This document shows positions 23,740 through 36,203 of a DNA stretch of 64,000 nt, in pieces. The notes beneath the pieces were generated by a model. It saw only the letters and a list, made by a program, of their open reading frames with translations. It ran no database searches and had not been told where the DNA came from. Every line of letters begins with the position of its first letter. The first letter of the stretch is position 1. The DNA is from Lutjanus erythropterus (taxonomy: Eukaryota; Chordata; Actinopteri; Lutjaniformes; Lutjanidae). The position numbers were made by a program, and so were the translations under genes. The stretch spans positions 37,305,536 through 37,369,535 of the forward strand of contig CM034600.1 of assembly GCA_020091685.1 (NCBI GenBank), written 5' to 3'.

Positions 23740-24126
23740 ACCACAAAAACTAACAGCTCGAGCTGCAGCAGACCAGTAGCTCCTGTGTCCTGCGAGGTAA
23801 AATTACTGATTTCGTCTATGGAGTTTGGCTGGTTTGAAAAGAGAGTGATATTTGGCTCATATAATGGCGGTTTCCCATCAGAAAAGGCTTTCTGTCGGGA
23901 AGGTTAAGTGCTGAAATTGTTCTAAACATAGCATAAACTCATATTGATTTTTTTTTTTGGTGGTGGGGGGGGGTGTCTAGAATGCATTTTGCAGCTGAAC
24001 CTGTCCGCAGCAGTCCTCCTGCTGCTTCTCCAAACTCAGGGCGTGTCAACCATCTACTGTAGGTGATACTTTGGATAAGTGCCTCAAACAACCCAATTTC
24101 AAACGACCCAAAATATCCATTTAATA
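23740..24126. mobile_element. Fold-back MITE copy 4, right arm
   Basis: 'ctaacagctcgagctgc', 'gaccagtagctcctgtg' and 'tatggagtttggctgg' are the inverse of the left arm. It ends 'cccaaaatatccatttaa', a mutated form of the family's TATCCCTTTAA end. Confidence 0.65.
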
Positions 24127-24239
24127 GTTTTTTTGGGGATGAAAAATTGTGCAGCAAAATTGATTATTCCCACTAGTCATGAATCATAAAATAATCACCA
24201 AAAAAACATTTTTTTTTTTAAAAAACAGATCTTGCAGCC

Positions 24240-24954
24240 CTAATTCTCACCGACGAGCACTCAGAGACTCACAGCTGAGATGTCTGGGCTCAAGAGAGAC
24301 AAAGCAGCGAAGAAGATAATTCCTTTGATCTAAATATCTGCATTGTGTGTGTGTAAACAGTCATGGTGATGATGATGAGGATGATGATGCCCTCAGTCAG
24401 TCCTACCTCCTGCTGTGTGAGCTCTGTTGTTGTATCACGCTGACTCTGTGGGGTAATTGATGAATATTTTGCCATGCTAATGCAGGCTCCAGAAGTGCCT
24501 TTGGTGTATAACCATGGTAACTGCAGTACCTGCATGCATCAGACAGAGAGGCGATAAAGGCCTGAGCTGATAGCTGATAAGGAGAGGTCCCCGGCCCCAG
24601 CCTATCTTCAAAGCATGGCCATTTATGTAGACGAGGAGGGGGGGGGGGTTATACTGTAGAGATAGGCCGACTGCAGGAGGCTCTGACCTGTCTGCGCACC
24701 CCTACCAGACTTCAAACTGACTGAATTATTGTCCCGCTGCTCTTTCCTCCCTGTAAAACTGGTGAACTACAACCTGACAGAGTGATATTTCACAGTCGCT
24801 GTGACCTTGAGAGTCTGTAAGGTCTTTTCCTCCATAAAAAGACACATTTTCCTTTGAGATGCCAAAGTCAGTGTCACAGCAGATGCTGCTGCACGGAGCT
24901 GAAAACAATCAGTCGAAGAACTGATTAACAGAGAAACCATCGGGAAATATTTTG
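24240..24954. other. Repeat-poor block with an X-box-like site
   Basis: It contains unique sequence with homeobox and GATA-like words (aagataattcc, gctgataagg, cctatcttc). An imperfect palindromic RFX-type motif 'ataaccatggtaac' lies at 24508-24521. G-run at 24638-24648. No exon was seen. Confidence 0.45.
24508..24521. promoter_or_regulatory. RFX X-box-like motif
   Basis: ATAACCATGGTAAC fits the X-box layout (NCC-AT-RGYAAC) with one weaker half. A stronger relative lies about 0.93 kb downstream. Function is inferred only. Confidence 0.35.
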
Positions 24955-25080
24955 ACAATCAATTAGTGATGCAACAAACTCTTTCATTTTCAATTACCCT
25001 CTCATTTTCTCAATTAATCTGTTCATTTTTTGGTCTATAAAATGTCAAAAAATGGTCAGAAATGTTGATCATATGCCCAA
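24955..25080. repeat. Partial inverted hAT-like MITE
   Basis: 'caattagtgatgcaac', 'tggtctataaaatgtca' and 'ttgatcatatgccc' match the start of inverted copies of the family. The body is missing. Confidence 0.5.
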
Positions 25081-25716
25081 AGTAAATTAGAAACTGTTCT
25101 TCAACCATCTGGAGGACATGCATGCTGTTGGTGTCCTTTAAAAGTTAACACTCTAATTTTGTTTTTGCATAACAGTCAGAATCACTGAGTGCTTCTGGCA
25201 TGAAGTAATATTGTTCTAAACTGAATCTGAGGGGCCGGATTTTTTTTTTTTTTTTTAGAAACAGATAACCTATAGCTGGGATGTATACACTGGAAAACAC
25301 AATGGGACCACAGCAGGAAGTCTTACACAGTTCAGGCTCAAATTAGAACTAAATCACAAGAAAATGAACAATTTACATTTTTTTAAGGGTACGACTACAC
25401 ATTTACAAACTGTACCATTTAATGACTCCACAAGGAGCTTGGTAACCATGGTAACATACCTCTGATAAAAAGGCCGTAGCTTCTGAACACTCCACCTTGC
25501 CATCAGACAGTCTTTCCTGAAGTGAAACTGCCGTTACATTAAGGGTGTAAGTATGATTTTTTTTCAGAGTCAATTGGTCATTGATTATTGAAATGATTCA
25601 TCAAAAAAGTATGACTCGCATTTTGGATTTTTTCATCCGGGTTTGTGAGAGACACAGAGAGGGTCTAGAAAGGAACCCCAGAACAGTGAAAGATTGCGAG
25701 AGTGATCGGTATAAAT
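25081..25716. other. Non-coding stretch
   Basis: Apart from a T-run at 25239-25256 and an X-box motif at 25442-25455, nothing was recognised. Confidence 0.4.
25442..25455. promoter_or_regulatory. Perfect RFX X-box consensus match
   Basis: GTAACCATGGTAAC fits GTNRCC-AT-RGYAAC at every position and is nearly palindromic. RFX factors bind such sites in ciliary and neuronal enhancers. Whether this one is used is not shown by sequence alone. Confidence 0.4.
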
Positions 25717-26103
25717 TAGGGTTGGGCGACTGGACGAATGTATCGCCCATCAACGACGGCCTGAATCCATCGGCAGTTATTTTTATTTTTTGCAGATATT
25801 TGGGGTGATATTTGTCATTTTACTTCGCTAATGTAATGGTCTGCAGAGTTACAGCTGCCGCGCTGCACTCTCATCCAGCGGCACAGGACACACCCTCACA
25901 GCCGGACCATGAGTGCACTGCGCTGCGTGAAGAGCGAGAGGAAAACAGTCTGCAGTTAGACTCTTTACACTCTTTTCATGCAGTGAATTAAGGATTTAAT
26001 ATGACCAAACCAGAATGAAGGGGGGGGCGAAGACACCACGAATCGCCAGTGGATGAGTTGACGATGGTCAGTTGGAAAATTTCTAAAATATCGCCCAAAG
26101 CTA
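25717..26103. mobile_element. hAT MITE with TAGGGTTGGGCGA ends
   Basis: The left end is TAGGGTTGGGCGACTGG, and the right end on the other strand is TAGCTTTGGGCGATATT. It is flanked by imperfect 8-bp duplications (25709-25716 gtataaat, 26104-26111 atacaaat, 6 of 8). It is 387 bp and non-coding, of the same group as the element in ccnt1 intron 3. Confidence 0.7.
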
Positions 26104-27050
26104 ATACAAATCTTGTGAAAGAGTTGGAAATCAAGGGTTCCTTCCAAGACACAACACAGAGAGAAAATCAGAAAATCAATTTGTGGCAGCCCGTATTTGA
26201 ATTGTGTTGGGTCGCCACAAACTATTTAATTAATGTTTGGGAAACACTGACATTCAAGCTATGTTTTTTGTTCTTGATCCTGGACTCCTGCATGCAGGTA
26301 CAGACAGAGGTGTCTTGGTTTTTAACTGCCAACTAGCTAACAAGCTCTCTTACTGGGGCGAGTCCGAGTCCTCATCATTCACATGTCCAGTGTGCCTCCA
26401 CTTCAAATGTTCGTGCCCCCATGAAAAACAAGGTCCACCATACAAATCCTGCAGGTAATCAGTATTGCTTATGTGCAGCTCTGAGCAGAGACGGGAAGGA
26501 ACGGGAAGATGGCTCACTCACTACTACCATCAGCTCCAGAAAAACGAAATTTAGTTCAGCACACAATGACGTAACCAACAAACTGTGGACAATTTAATTA
26601 GTTGGGAGTTAGTTAATTAGTTGTTTTCCCTTCCTGCCGGTAAGACAATAGACAAGAACCTCATACAACCAAACTGCAAACAGTCCAAACTATCCCTTTA
26701 AAGCAAAGCTTGTCGTCTTGTTATCCCAATTACAACCAACTATCCAAGTAGCTGTCTGGTTATTTTCTGCTGATCAGCTCTGATTCAGCATTTCATTTGT
26801 TAGTTGTCATAATGTGGAACAGTCTGTAGAAAAATCCACTTCCTGAGTTGACAGAGCTGCAGAAGAATTTGCCTGCGAAGGCTCTTCCTCCTTTCACTTC
26901 CTCTGCGACTGTTTGTCATCAGGCTTGTAAGTAAATACTAATAATTGTTGCTGATTTTCTGCCTGAACATTCAACTTTTCGTTTCAACTCTATTATGTTT
27001 CTTTGAGGGCTGCAACGCCTAATAAATAATTTTAATAACCAAAAGCAGCG
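26104..27050. other. Non-coding stretch with fold-back end
   Basis: About 26655-26702 is a solo right end of the fold-back family ('ctcatacaaccaaactg', 'tccaaactatcccttta'). The rest holds no recognised feature. Confidence 0.45.
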
Positions 27051-28500
27051 AGGAGAACCAACAGCCAAATTAAACACTTACTCCATGCCACGTTTCCTCT
27101 CTATAATAAAGTCTGAGCACCGTATGTGGCGTCTGTGTGAGCCGGCTGCTACAAGATGTGGGACACAAAGGCGTGCAGAACATCTGTGAACAATTAGAGG
27201 CGAACAGAGCGAGCAAGCACTTATACTGCCCATTACACTCGAATAAGTCACTGGCTCTCCTTTTCATGATGTAATGCGGCACAGCTTGGATATGCAATCT
27301 CAAAGTTGCACTGGGACCGAGCGCTCACAAAAACTTCAATCGAGCTCAAACACGCGGGCGCGCAGACCGTAAATGTGATCTAGCGAGCGCGGAGTGGAAC
27401 CACATTTATCTGCAGCTCTGAGGTCATTCCCGGGGATGAAATGTTCACAGCACCGGCGGGTCCTCGTGTTCTTGACCAAATATTGTTCCAAACGTGACAC
27501 ATTTATTCTGAGGCTCCCCGACTCGTGTTTAAATTCCTTCACTTACATGCATCAACCGAAAACATTCCAACAATTCCACCCAATCAACAGGGTAAACCAT
27601 ACATTTATCCTGCTGCATGTTTGCCCATGTGGTTGATTTTAAAGTTCCACTCCACTCAAAATTGTGTTTTCCTTGTGCAGAATGATGTATGTGCTGAGTC
27701 TGATACCAGAAGGTTATTTTAACATCCGTCTGCTGAAGGGAGGAAGTTTCTCTGATCTCACCTTAAATCTGACTTTAAAATGTTTATGTCTGAGTCAGTC
27801 CTGGTCCGGTCTGTAATTTACACAGGTGTGATGTGGAAACTTGAAGTGCACACAGAGCAGGAGTCTGCAGCATGTGGCTCTGGTGCTGCTGCAGCCTCTC
27901 TGAAGTGGCTCTCTGTGGCTTTGACAAAACATTATATAAAAAGGAATAACGGATATAGTTTTAACATTTTTATTTTGATTTATTCTCAAACTGTAAAAAT
28001 GTATAGCCTGTGCACAGATTTTTTTTTTGAAGTTTCAGCAACTGAAATATGCGTCATAGCCTACGTCTATGGACGCTTTTTTGTCGAAATTTTGCTGGTT
28101 GCTAGTCGTGCGTTACCCTAAGCTAACCATGGACGCCACGTGCAAAAAAAGAAAAGTCTCCCAAGAAAAAGAGAACTTAATAATTGTGACTACAGACAGA
28201 ATCTTTTGGGTTTTTTTGTCCCTAAACGATTCTTCTGAGAGTGAAAGCTGCAGACCGCTGAGATAGACTGTAAATGAAGTCGGTGAATTTGGAGCGGAGT
28301 TCAAAGCTCGGCTCCCCTGAAAGTTTATTCCAAGACATTTAGAGTAGAGTTCTAAAACGTTGTTCATTTACAGTGTTACAGACTTTCTTTACTTATATTT
28401 TCTTTTTTTTAATTTTCCTTACTTGTAGTTTAAAAAACCCACAAGTTTACTAGACAAAGTTTAGCTTTATTGTTTTATCAGGTGATATGTGATTCTTGAA
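27051..28500. other. Partly conserved-looking non-coding region
   Basis: 27050-27560 is repeat-free and GC-richer, with several CpGs ('cacgcgggcgcgcag' at 27350-27364). 27560-28500 is less distinctive. Open frames are short and lack support. Confidence 0.4.
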
Positions 28501-29058
28501 GGGATGTGAATGAGATGAGATTTTTTGCTCTGATTATTCTATTCTATTCTATTATTGACAGTATTAACTGTCTCTAGTAGTAACAGTAGAATGTGTTTTA
28601 CAGTAACCCTGCGATTGCACGATGTTGCACACTTCCATGTGTGTGTGCATGTGACATGTCTTAGTAGCGGCGTGCAACGCAAAACAAGGCTCCCCTGAAA
28701 GCCACTGTGTGAGTCAAACAGGAGACATCTTGTGTCCAGGAGTTAAAACTTTGCGATTAGAAATGTTTGTCTGTTCAGAGATACTGAATATATCAAAGAG
28801 GGGAAAGGAGTAAATGTATTTTAAAGACATTTTAACTCTTTAATTTAACTGTTTTAGTGGAGAAACATATTAGTAGAGTATTTTATATGTTTATATGTTT
28901 TATATGTTGCAGCTGTTGAGAAGTCGTGCTGCAGACGTGCAAAAATTCAAAGCCTTTTGTGCCTCCAGAAGAAACTGTGTCAAGTCCAGTCTGACTCACT
29001 GGTAGGTCTGAGCAATTAATTGAAATTTTTTTATCAAACTCTCAATATGGCCAGCAAT
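28501..29058. other. Non-coding stretch with a short (CTATT)n run
   Basis: A pentanucleotide CTATT run lies at about 28535-28555. 'tatatgttttatatg' words repeat near 28885-28905. No gene was seen. Confidence 0.45.
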
Positions 29059-29640
29059 TTTCAAACCACAGAAGGCAGTAAAGCAGCAATGATTAATCAA
29101 TTATTAAATTAACTGTCAACTATTTTGATTATAATAGTAATTCTTAAAGAAAAAAAGTCAAAAGCTTCTTAAATATGAATATTTTCTGGTTTCTTTTCTC
29201 CTCTCTGACAATAAACTGAACTTCTTTCGGTTGTGGGCAGAATAAGACATTTGAGGACGTTTGGGAAACACTGATCAACATTTTCAACCATTTTCTAACA
29301 TTTAGACAACATACAGACAACTATTAATTGATTAATTGAGAAAATAATCAACCAATTACATGACTATGGAAATAACTGTTAGTTTCAGCCGTACCTGTCA
29401 GGCGAGTAAATCTGGCAACTGCTAAAGAAGAATTGATTATCAATTAATTGTTAAAGTAATTTTTCGTGCAGAATGACAGAAGACGCTATTTTCAGCCTCT
29501 AATATATGTAGATTTTCTGTTCTTCTTTGTTTATTCTCATATTAAACTGAATGTCTTTGGGTTTTAGAGAATGAGAAATAACTTTAGTCTTTGTTCATAT
29601 TTAATAACCACTAATAAAACCAAGGTTTCTTTCAAGAATT
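29059..29640. repeat. Two degenerate hAT-like MITE copies
   Basis: 29070-29395 carries 'tattttctggtttcttttc', 'aacttctttcggttgtggg' and 'aattgagaaaataatc'. 29430-29600 is a second, more degraded piece ('aaactgaatgtctttggg'). Confidence 0.55.
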
Positions 29641-31150
29641 TGTAACTTAAACTAATCCACAGACTTTCATATAAGAACAAGTTTATTTCTGTTTGAAATA
29701 AAACCTGCCAACAGCGTCACCAAGCAGAAGGAAAGTGTGCATCTACTCGAGGCTGAGAGGTTGTCAGGAACACAAGCCTCTCGTCCAAAAATGAAATTAA
29801 ATAAGAAATGTTTGGATATTCAGAGATCCTGGATACGTCCAAGAGGAACAACGACTAAAATATGATCTTAAGAATTGTGAAGTCGCTTGAGTCATTGTCA
29901 GTTTGAAGCTAGCTGCTCGAGGCTACATTAGCCGCTGCGAGCAGGAGGCTGCATTCAGACCAAATCAATTAGCGTGTGGCAGTGTGCAGTCATGTGGGTG
30001 AGTTTATTTTGCTTAGAACGTAACAACCGTGACACAGACAGGAAATGGCTTTTTCTCTCTCTTTACAGACTCTCTTACTTGTTAGACCACCACTGCGTTC
30101 TCTCTCTCTTTCCCTCTTTGTCAGTTTTCCATGCAGGAGGACCACTCTGCAAATAGCTACACTGGCTATTCGAACCCAGATGAAAATGTCATCTGCCTTT
30201 TTGTTTTAAACTGAGTCCACCGGTGTTATAGTGCAATGCTAAGTCAGTGCAGTCCTCTTTTAAAACAGGTCTGGAGGGGACGTCCAAAGTTCTGCTGAAT
30301 GACTAAAATGCTAAAAACAAGATAAAATGCCCTCGTCTCAAACCTTTTCCCTTCTTTTCTCATGAAACTAGTCCATCACTTTGTTCCCATCATGAGGTCA
30401 CTGTTTCAGTGGGATTACTGACATGATATACGGTGTTTGTCTGCAACTGCCAAAAACAACAAGCTGCAACATTACATCAACAGACAATCTGGAAAGGGCG
30501 CGAGGGATACGTCACGTCTTTTCAAAGCAAAATTATGAAAAAAAAGGCTGCCTGCAAACACTAAAAGATTCATCGAGCATTTCATAGGAGATCTTCAGTG
30601 AAACTTAAATATTTTACAGCCTGAACGCCGGCCGTCTCTGCGAGCCAATAATTCAAAAGGCTTCAAACAATCCTTCCATCCTCGTTTCTTCTGACCTAAA
30701 GTTTGGCCTTTGTTCAGAAAATGATGAGACAATGAAAGCAGCATGAGCGTATATCTGGCCCCGAACCAACAGGCACAGATCATTAAGCGTGGATGTTTTT
30801 CACTACAAAAGGACTCTGTAATAGCTGCACAGCTTCATCTGAGATGTTTTAAATCTCGTGTAATCTCCAAATAGGCCTACGACTTATTAAGCTTACCGGC
30901 ACATGTTTTATTGCCAATAAAAATCTTTCACAATGTGAAAACAAACAAGAAACAATCCACTCCTCGTGACTAGACTGCCATTCAGAAAATGTGGAGGGTA
31001 TCACAGTGGAGCATTGTTAAAGTATGATCCAATAACACGTATTCACTGCCAACGCTGCTCCGAAGACGTTTCTGCACTGGTCAAAATGGGCGCCGATCCA
31101 ATCGATTGCTTTGATTGAAAAATACAATTTAGAGTAACATCATTAAAACT
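29641..31150. other. Gene-free; 30450-31050 is candidate conserved non-coding DNA
   Basis: 30470-31030 is free of the window's repeats, with balanced composition and homeodomain-type ATTA cores (ccaataattc, cttattaagc). No splice-bounded frame was found. 29641-30450 is ordinary non-coding sequence with CT-rich bits at 30050-30115. Confidence 0.4.
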
Positions 31151-31312
31151 TAAAGTATTAGTCAATTAGTCAACTGACTCTTTCAAGCAAAAGTACAAAA
31201 CACTGTCTTGTTTTATTTGATCAGTAAGTTTGATCAGAGAAAAAGTGAAGAAGTGATTTCAGGAGAGTAATGAACATTTTTCAATATTTTCTTTCATTTT
31301 ATAGGTCAGATG
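31151..31312. repeat. Partial hAT-like MITE
   Basis: 'agtatttagtcaattag'-type start and 'aatgaacatttttcaat' near 'attttataggtcagatg' match the family. It directly abuts repeat D. Confidence 0.5.
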
Positions 31313-31840
31313 ATTAAAGGAGCGATATGTAGCGCATCCAAAAATGAGTACAAGAGTCCAAATAGTGAGCTGGAGCCATAGACTTTTACATTAAATAGGT
31401 TGAAATCCTATTTAATGTACAATCTTTGGATGAACTGAGTTGTTTCCCCCCAGACTCGAGGAAGTGCAGGCAGGCTGCAGAAACACTGCAGGAGTGCAGG
31501 ACAAGCGCAACATCATAAACTGACAATAACAAGCAACGACGAGTCCTCTACTGTAAGTTGATCAGCTGTTAATAACTGTCAGTTGTCTGTCAATGTAAAG
31601 TGCAGTCCATTGTCCTGAAAAACAAAAGCCCACTGCTCTGAAAATACACACTCTGGATGATGAGTTCAGTGACTGTCTGTCTCACTGCTGCCAAACTCCA
31701 TTAACATTTTGCTCAATTTAAAACGTTATAAACATCTACTCCTTCTAAAAGATTATTAGACACTTATTCATTCTGCAAACCTTCAGCATTAATTTGAACT
31801 CTAATTAAAGTGAAACAATAGCAGACATTAAGGGCTGCAA
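31313..31840. mobile_element. Repeat D, fullest copy
   Basis: It starts TTAAAGGAGCGATATGTAGC and continues through 'taggttgaaatcctatt', 'gacgagtcctctactg', 'aaaatacacactctgg' and 'ctaattaaagtgaaac'. It shares block order with 23226-23690. The TTAA start suggests a piggyBac- or Angel-like MITE, class not proven. Confidence 0.55.
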
Positions 31841-33690
31841 TACCAATTTAAAAGGGGAACACCATGGCTATAGTATTGTTATTGGAGAAGCGAGTATTTC
31901 AACTAAGCATGTTTCCTTAAATTCTGATGACATATCACAGTCATTTTATGATTTATTGCTGCACATATGTTACAGATTTCTCAACTAAAATCATTAGTTG
32001 TGGTCCTAAACCCTGTATTAGTTTGATGTTACTCTGTCAACAAGATAGACCAATAAATAAATCAGAAACTCTCTGCGCGCAATTCTGCAACAGAAGTATC
32101 TGTCTCCCCAAGTCATCCAGACAAGTTATCAAGCTGCACATGTTGAATTAAACATTTTACCAGCACCAAAATCACCAAAATGTCTGGCTGTTGCATGTAC
32201 CGGTTGACTCAGGTTGCACAGAATTCGGACAGGATCGTGATCGGCGGCGTCTCTGGCTGCAAGCTGATAAACATGTTGACTGGGCCGAGGACGTGATCAA
32301 AACTGCTCGTGTTTACAGCGGCCCGCTGAAAAGCAGTCCGCCATACTTCTGTTGCTGCGCACGCATCGTGCTTATTGTTTAGAAACTGTAAAAGGGTCTA
32401 ATGCAAAAAAAGATTTTAGCCACGGCTGAAGAGGAACAGACTTACTTGAAATGAACGGTGACGTGCATGAAGCATCTAACATGCACTGAAGAAATAAAAA
32501 AATAACAGAAAACTTAAACATCAGACCTGTAAACTTAAATTAATTCTACACTGTTTTTAATCTTTAGAAGTTTGACTGGTGTCATCTCACATAACATTAG
32601 AGGATGAAAACTCAAAATAATTTTCTGGAAGTTTGGTTATGGTTATATGGTTATATGGTCATGCACCACATTATGATGAGAAATCTGTCTAGTGACTATT
32701 TGACTATTTTCACTTCCTTTTCCTCTCACTTTGTGGTGCCTGTTGCTTCCTGATACTATTTAATATTACAGGGACTGGATTTCATCAGATAATAGTGAAC
32801 CAGCCACCAACGATCCAAAGTCGAGATTAAATGAAAAATGCCTGTTTAACACTTTTACATCACATTCCTGTCATATTGTACAATATAACAAAAAAAACAG
32901 ATAAAATAATCAATATATCAGATGGTAATTAGTAAAACTTAAAATAATCCTGATGATATGATAGTCAATTCAATATCTTAGGTTTAGAAAAGAGTTTTTG
33001 GCCGTACAGTTTTCACTATTTTCTAACATTTTATAGATCAAACAATCAATTAATCGGCAGATTAATCAATAACAAAAATACCAATTAGTTGCATCTCCTG
33101 TTCTTAATTAGTATATTTCTGATTTCCAGCGACTTGTCTTTTCTGCAGCTCATGTTTTAAGGTAAAGGTCTCAGGGTTCGACATTAAACGTGGTCTGATG
33201 GCCACAAAAAGTTGCTCTGTGGCCACCAAATATTCCCTGGAGATGGTTTCCTGTGGCCACCAGGTTTAACTCCATACTAAAAGTCTTCACCAACACAACG
33301 TTACACAAACATCAAGACTCCTTTCAGTTCAAAATTCTACGAAAACAGCGAACAGTACCATATGCATCGTCGGCTATCTACAGATATGTCGTGGCTACTG
33401 AAGTCCTGGTTTACTGAGCCACCTCAAACTCCTTACAGACGAACCACAAACACAAAAGAAGGACAATGTAAAAACTAAATGGCAACAAAAGAAACAGGAT
33501 AACACAAGTGTCACAGTTAAGGAACACAGTTAAGTTGCATTAAAGTGTCTTTTCTGTTTTTACATTTGGGCCACCAAATTCACCAAATCACCAAAAATTG
33601 ATTTATTTCACCCTTTAACTTCATATCACATAAAACCACCTTCACTACCTCCCTGATACAGACATATTAACATATTAATTCATTTACCAA
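31841..33690. other. Non-coding region
   Basis: Small direct repeats 'ggttatggttatatgg' lie near 32637-32660. 33000-33095 is a hAT-like scrap. A 63-codon frame at 32191-32382 has several Cys/Trp residues but no domain I can defend. Confidence 0.4.
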
Positions 33691-33850
33691 CATTATTATC
33701 AACTAAACTGACGATTATTTTCATCATCGATTAATCTGCCAGTTATTCTGCTGATTAATCGATTACTTGTTTGGTCCAGACGATCTGAAAATTTCTGATT
33801 TTTTTGAAGCGAAAACAACTAAATAATTGATCGATTATAAAAACAGTTGA
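33691..33850. repeat. Partial hAT-like MITE
   Basis: 'gattattttcatcatcg', 'attaatctgccagttatt' and 'cgattacttgtttggtcc' are the typical inverted start of the abundant family. Confidence 0.55.
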
Positions 33851-33853
33851 CGA

Positions 33854-34376
33854 TTAAAGGGATAGTAACCCAAAAAAGTAAATTCTGTCATTATCTACTC
33901 TCCCTCACGCTGATTGAAGGTCAAGTTTAGTTTTTTTTTAGTTCACAAAACTCTGCTGGAGTTTCACAGGAAAACAGCGCTGCAGAATCTCCTGAACAGT
34001 TAAAGTGAATGGTGACCAGTTTTCAAACATTAAAAAAAACAATAAAATGCCTCCATACTGCTCGTCTGGTGTAATCCAAGTTTCCAAAAATCCCAGCATG
34101 CCGTTTGTACATCGTCACACCACACACACCCAGTTCAGACAGTGTGCATGTGAACGTGGCTCCAAGCTGAGGATCTACAGTGAAGCTTCAGACTAAAAAC
34201 GTAGTGAAAATAACGTCTTTCAAATCAGCTTGGCATGTCTGGGCTTTAGAAGACTTGGATTACATCAGATGAGGCATTTTATGTTTTTTTTTTTGGTTTT
34301 GATTTTTATGTTTGAAAACATTCAGAGTGAGTAAATACTGACTTAATTATCATATTTAGGTGGACTATCTCTTTAA
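33854..34376. mobile_element. Angel-like MITE with TTAA duplications
   Basis: It is bounded by TTAA at 33854-33857 and 34373-34376. The left end is AAGGGATAGTAACCC, the right end (other strand) AAGAGATAGTCCACC, with further sub-terminal matches ('gtcattatctactc' against 'gtcagtatttactc'). It is about 520 bp and non-coding; the ends match the Angel-type family of fishes. Confidence 0.75.
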
Positions 34377-35567
34377 TCATTGCAGCTCATGTCTATACTT
34401 TATCTGTTTTTTAATGTTGCATATATGCCTTTAGGTTTACTGGAAGTTAAGCTGCATATCAGCTCCTGATTGTCTTCCAAACTAGTTTAGATTCACAAAA
34501 TCATCGTGTACAACTTAAACTCAGATTTAAGCTGAGCTCAGAGAAACTTTCTGCCTTAGAGCTAAAATGAGCAAAACATGTTCTTTAAGTGGAAGGGGGA
34601 CTTTAACCCAGCTGGTAACCCTGCAGAGCAGTGATGCAGGGATAAAATCTGATTAATTTATTTACACTACCTCCCTGCTGCAGACACATTCACACCTTAA
34701 TTCATTCAGCAGCATTATCACAGTGATCTGAGCCCCGGAGGATCGGTGTCTGCAGAGACCGATCACACATGTTCTCCTCTCTGCATCACCGCCAGCTCAA
34801 AAATCAAACATGCGCCGTTATTAACGCTGGCAGGAGTCAGATGTCAGTTCCTTTTCCATGTTCCCCTTTCAGGTTTCGACCCTGAAAACGAGGCTCGAAC
34901 TGCGACAGGGCTGTTTTATCCACCATGCGCTGCAGTTAAACAACAAACCTGCTGGTGGTTACAGGAGACCGGGGCTCAGAAAAATGCCCCTGTCTGTCTT
35001 TTTTCTTTTTTTTTTTTTTCCTTGGGACAGGCCCTCAACCCCCCCCCCCCTAAAAAAACCCTGCACCGAAATGAGTCCCCTCCGACACGGGCAGAGCTGT
35101 TACGCCCTTGCGTTTGTGCCACAAACGATGGAAAACGATGGAAAACACGGCGGCCTTTACAGCCAATAACACGCCAAACACATCCGGGCACGTTTTTACC
35201 TTCAAACCCAGCTCAGAGCTTCACTTCAGCGGTGATGTTAAATCAATGAAAAGCATGCCAAAACCCCTCCGTGTGTCGGTATTCCAGCAAATCTCTCGAC
35301 CCCAGCCAACATGCAGCGACGTTTTTCCAAACTCACCTCATTTGGCTGGAAGCTGCCGACGCCGCCCTGCCATGACGAATGAAGAAAAAGAAACAAATCT
35401 GCTAATTTCGTGTTTAAAATGTGTCTATCTTGTGCTCATTTTGTAGCGGTGTCGTCCTTCCTCCGTCTCCCTGCAGCAGCCGCTTTCTTCCTCCGCCGCC
35501 TCGGTGTTCTCTGTTTTGGGTTGAGGAAAAGTGATGTCATTGCATGAAATTGCATTACCCGCCCCAA
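34377..35567. other. Repeat-poor block, GC-richer
   Basis: 34730-35560 contains unique sequence with C-, T- and A-runs at 35006-35060. Frames of up to 167 codons overlap each other in different phases and are broken by the homopolymers. No protein family was recognised. Confidence 0.4.
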
Positions 35568-35576
35568 TTTTTTTTT

Positions 35577-35614
<38 letters not shown>
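35568..35614. repeat. Poly-T plus (CT)n microsatellite
   Basis: T-run followed by about 17 TC units. Confidence 0.95.
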
Positions 35615-35616
<2 letters not shown>

Positions 35617-35859
35617 CTTCAGAGGCTGTCCCATGCTGCTGCTGCCAAACATAACTTCACCATATACTTAAAAAACTGCCTGAATACAGCGGTTTTCTGT
35701 GCCTTAAAATATTCCCTGCACGCTTTAAATACTTCTGCATCTGTTCAGATGTGGAGATCATTAAGATCAAGATCAAGAGTTCAGCCATAGTTTACTTCAT
35801 GATGACAGATGAGTGTCCCTTTTTATTTAACAAACCCATGCGAATTATTTTAGCCTATT
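35615..35859. other. Short non-coding stretch
   Basis: No recognised feature. Confidence 0.4.
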
Positions 35860-36203
35860 TTAAAGGGATAGTTCACCTAAAAATGAACATTCAGGCATTA
35901 TCTGCTCACCGTCATGCCGATCAAAGCTCAGGAGTTTCACAGGAAAACAGTGAAGCAGATTCTGACAAATAAAAAGTTACTTAGTGCACATGCTCACTGT
36001 CTGAACTGGTTGTGTGTGGTGTGACGGTGTGCAAACATCATGTCAGGACTTTAGGAGACTTTTAAGGGAGATTCTGCAACACTGTTTTCCTGTGAAACTC
36101 CAGCAGTGTTTTGTGGACCAACAAAATAAACTCGACCTTCAATCGGCATGAGGGTGAGGAGGTAATGACTGAATTTTCATTTTTTGGCTAACTATCCCTT
36201 TAA
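35860..36203. mobile_element. Angel-like MITE, short copy
   Basis: TTAA lies at 35860-35863 and 36200-36203. The ends are AAGGGATAGTTCACC (left) and AAGGGATAGTTAGCC (right, other strand). Inner text ('ggagtttcacaggaaaaca', inverse 'tgttttcctgtgaaactcc') shows it is itself a near-palindrome. It is 344 bp. Confidence 0.8.

Noticed and set aside
32191..32382. Possible THAP-like zinc-finger remnant (Cys/Trp-containing frame)
   Set aside because: Spacing of Cys and His residues does not fit the THAP pattern and there are no transposon ends nearby.
34746..35249. 167-codon plus-strand open frame
   Set aside because: Overlaps another frame in a different phase and crosses homopolymer runs of T, C and A that create its length.
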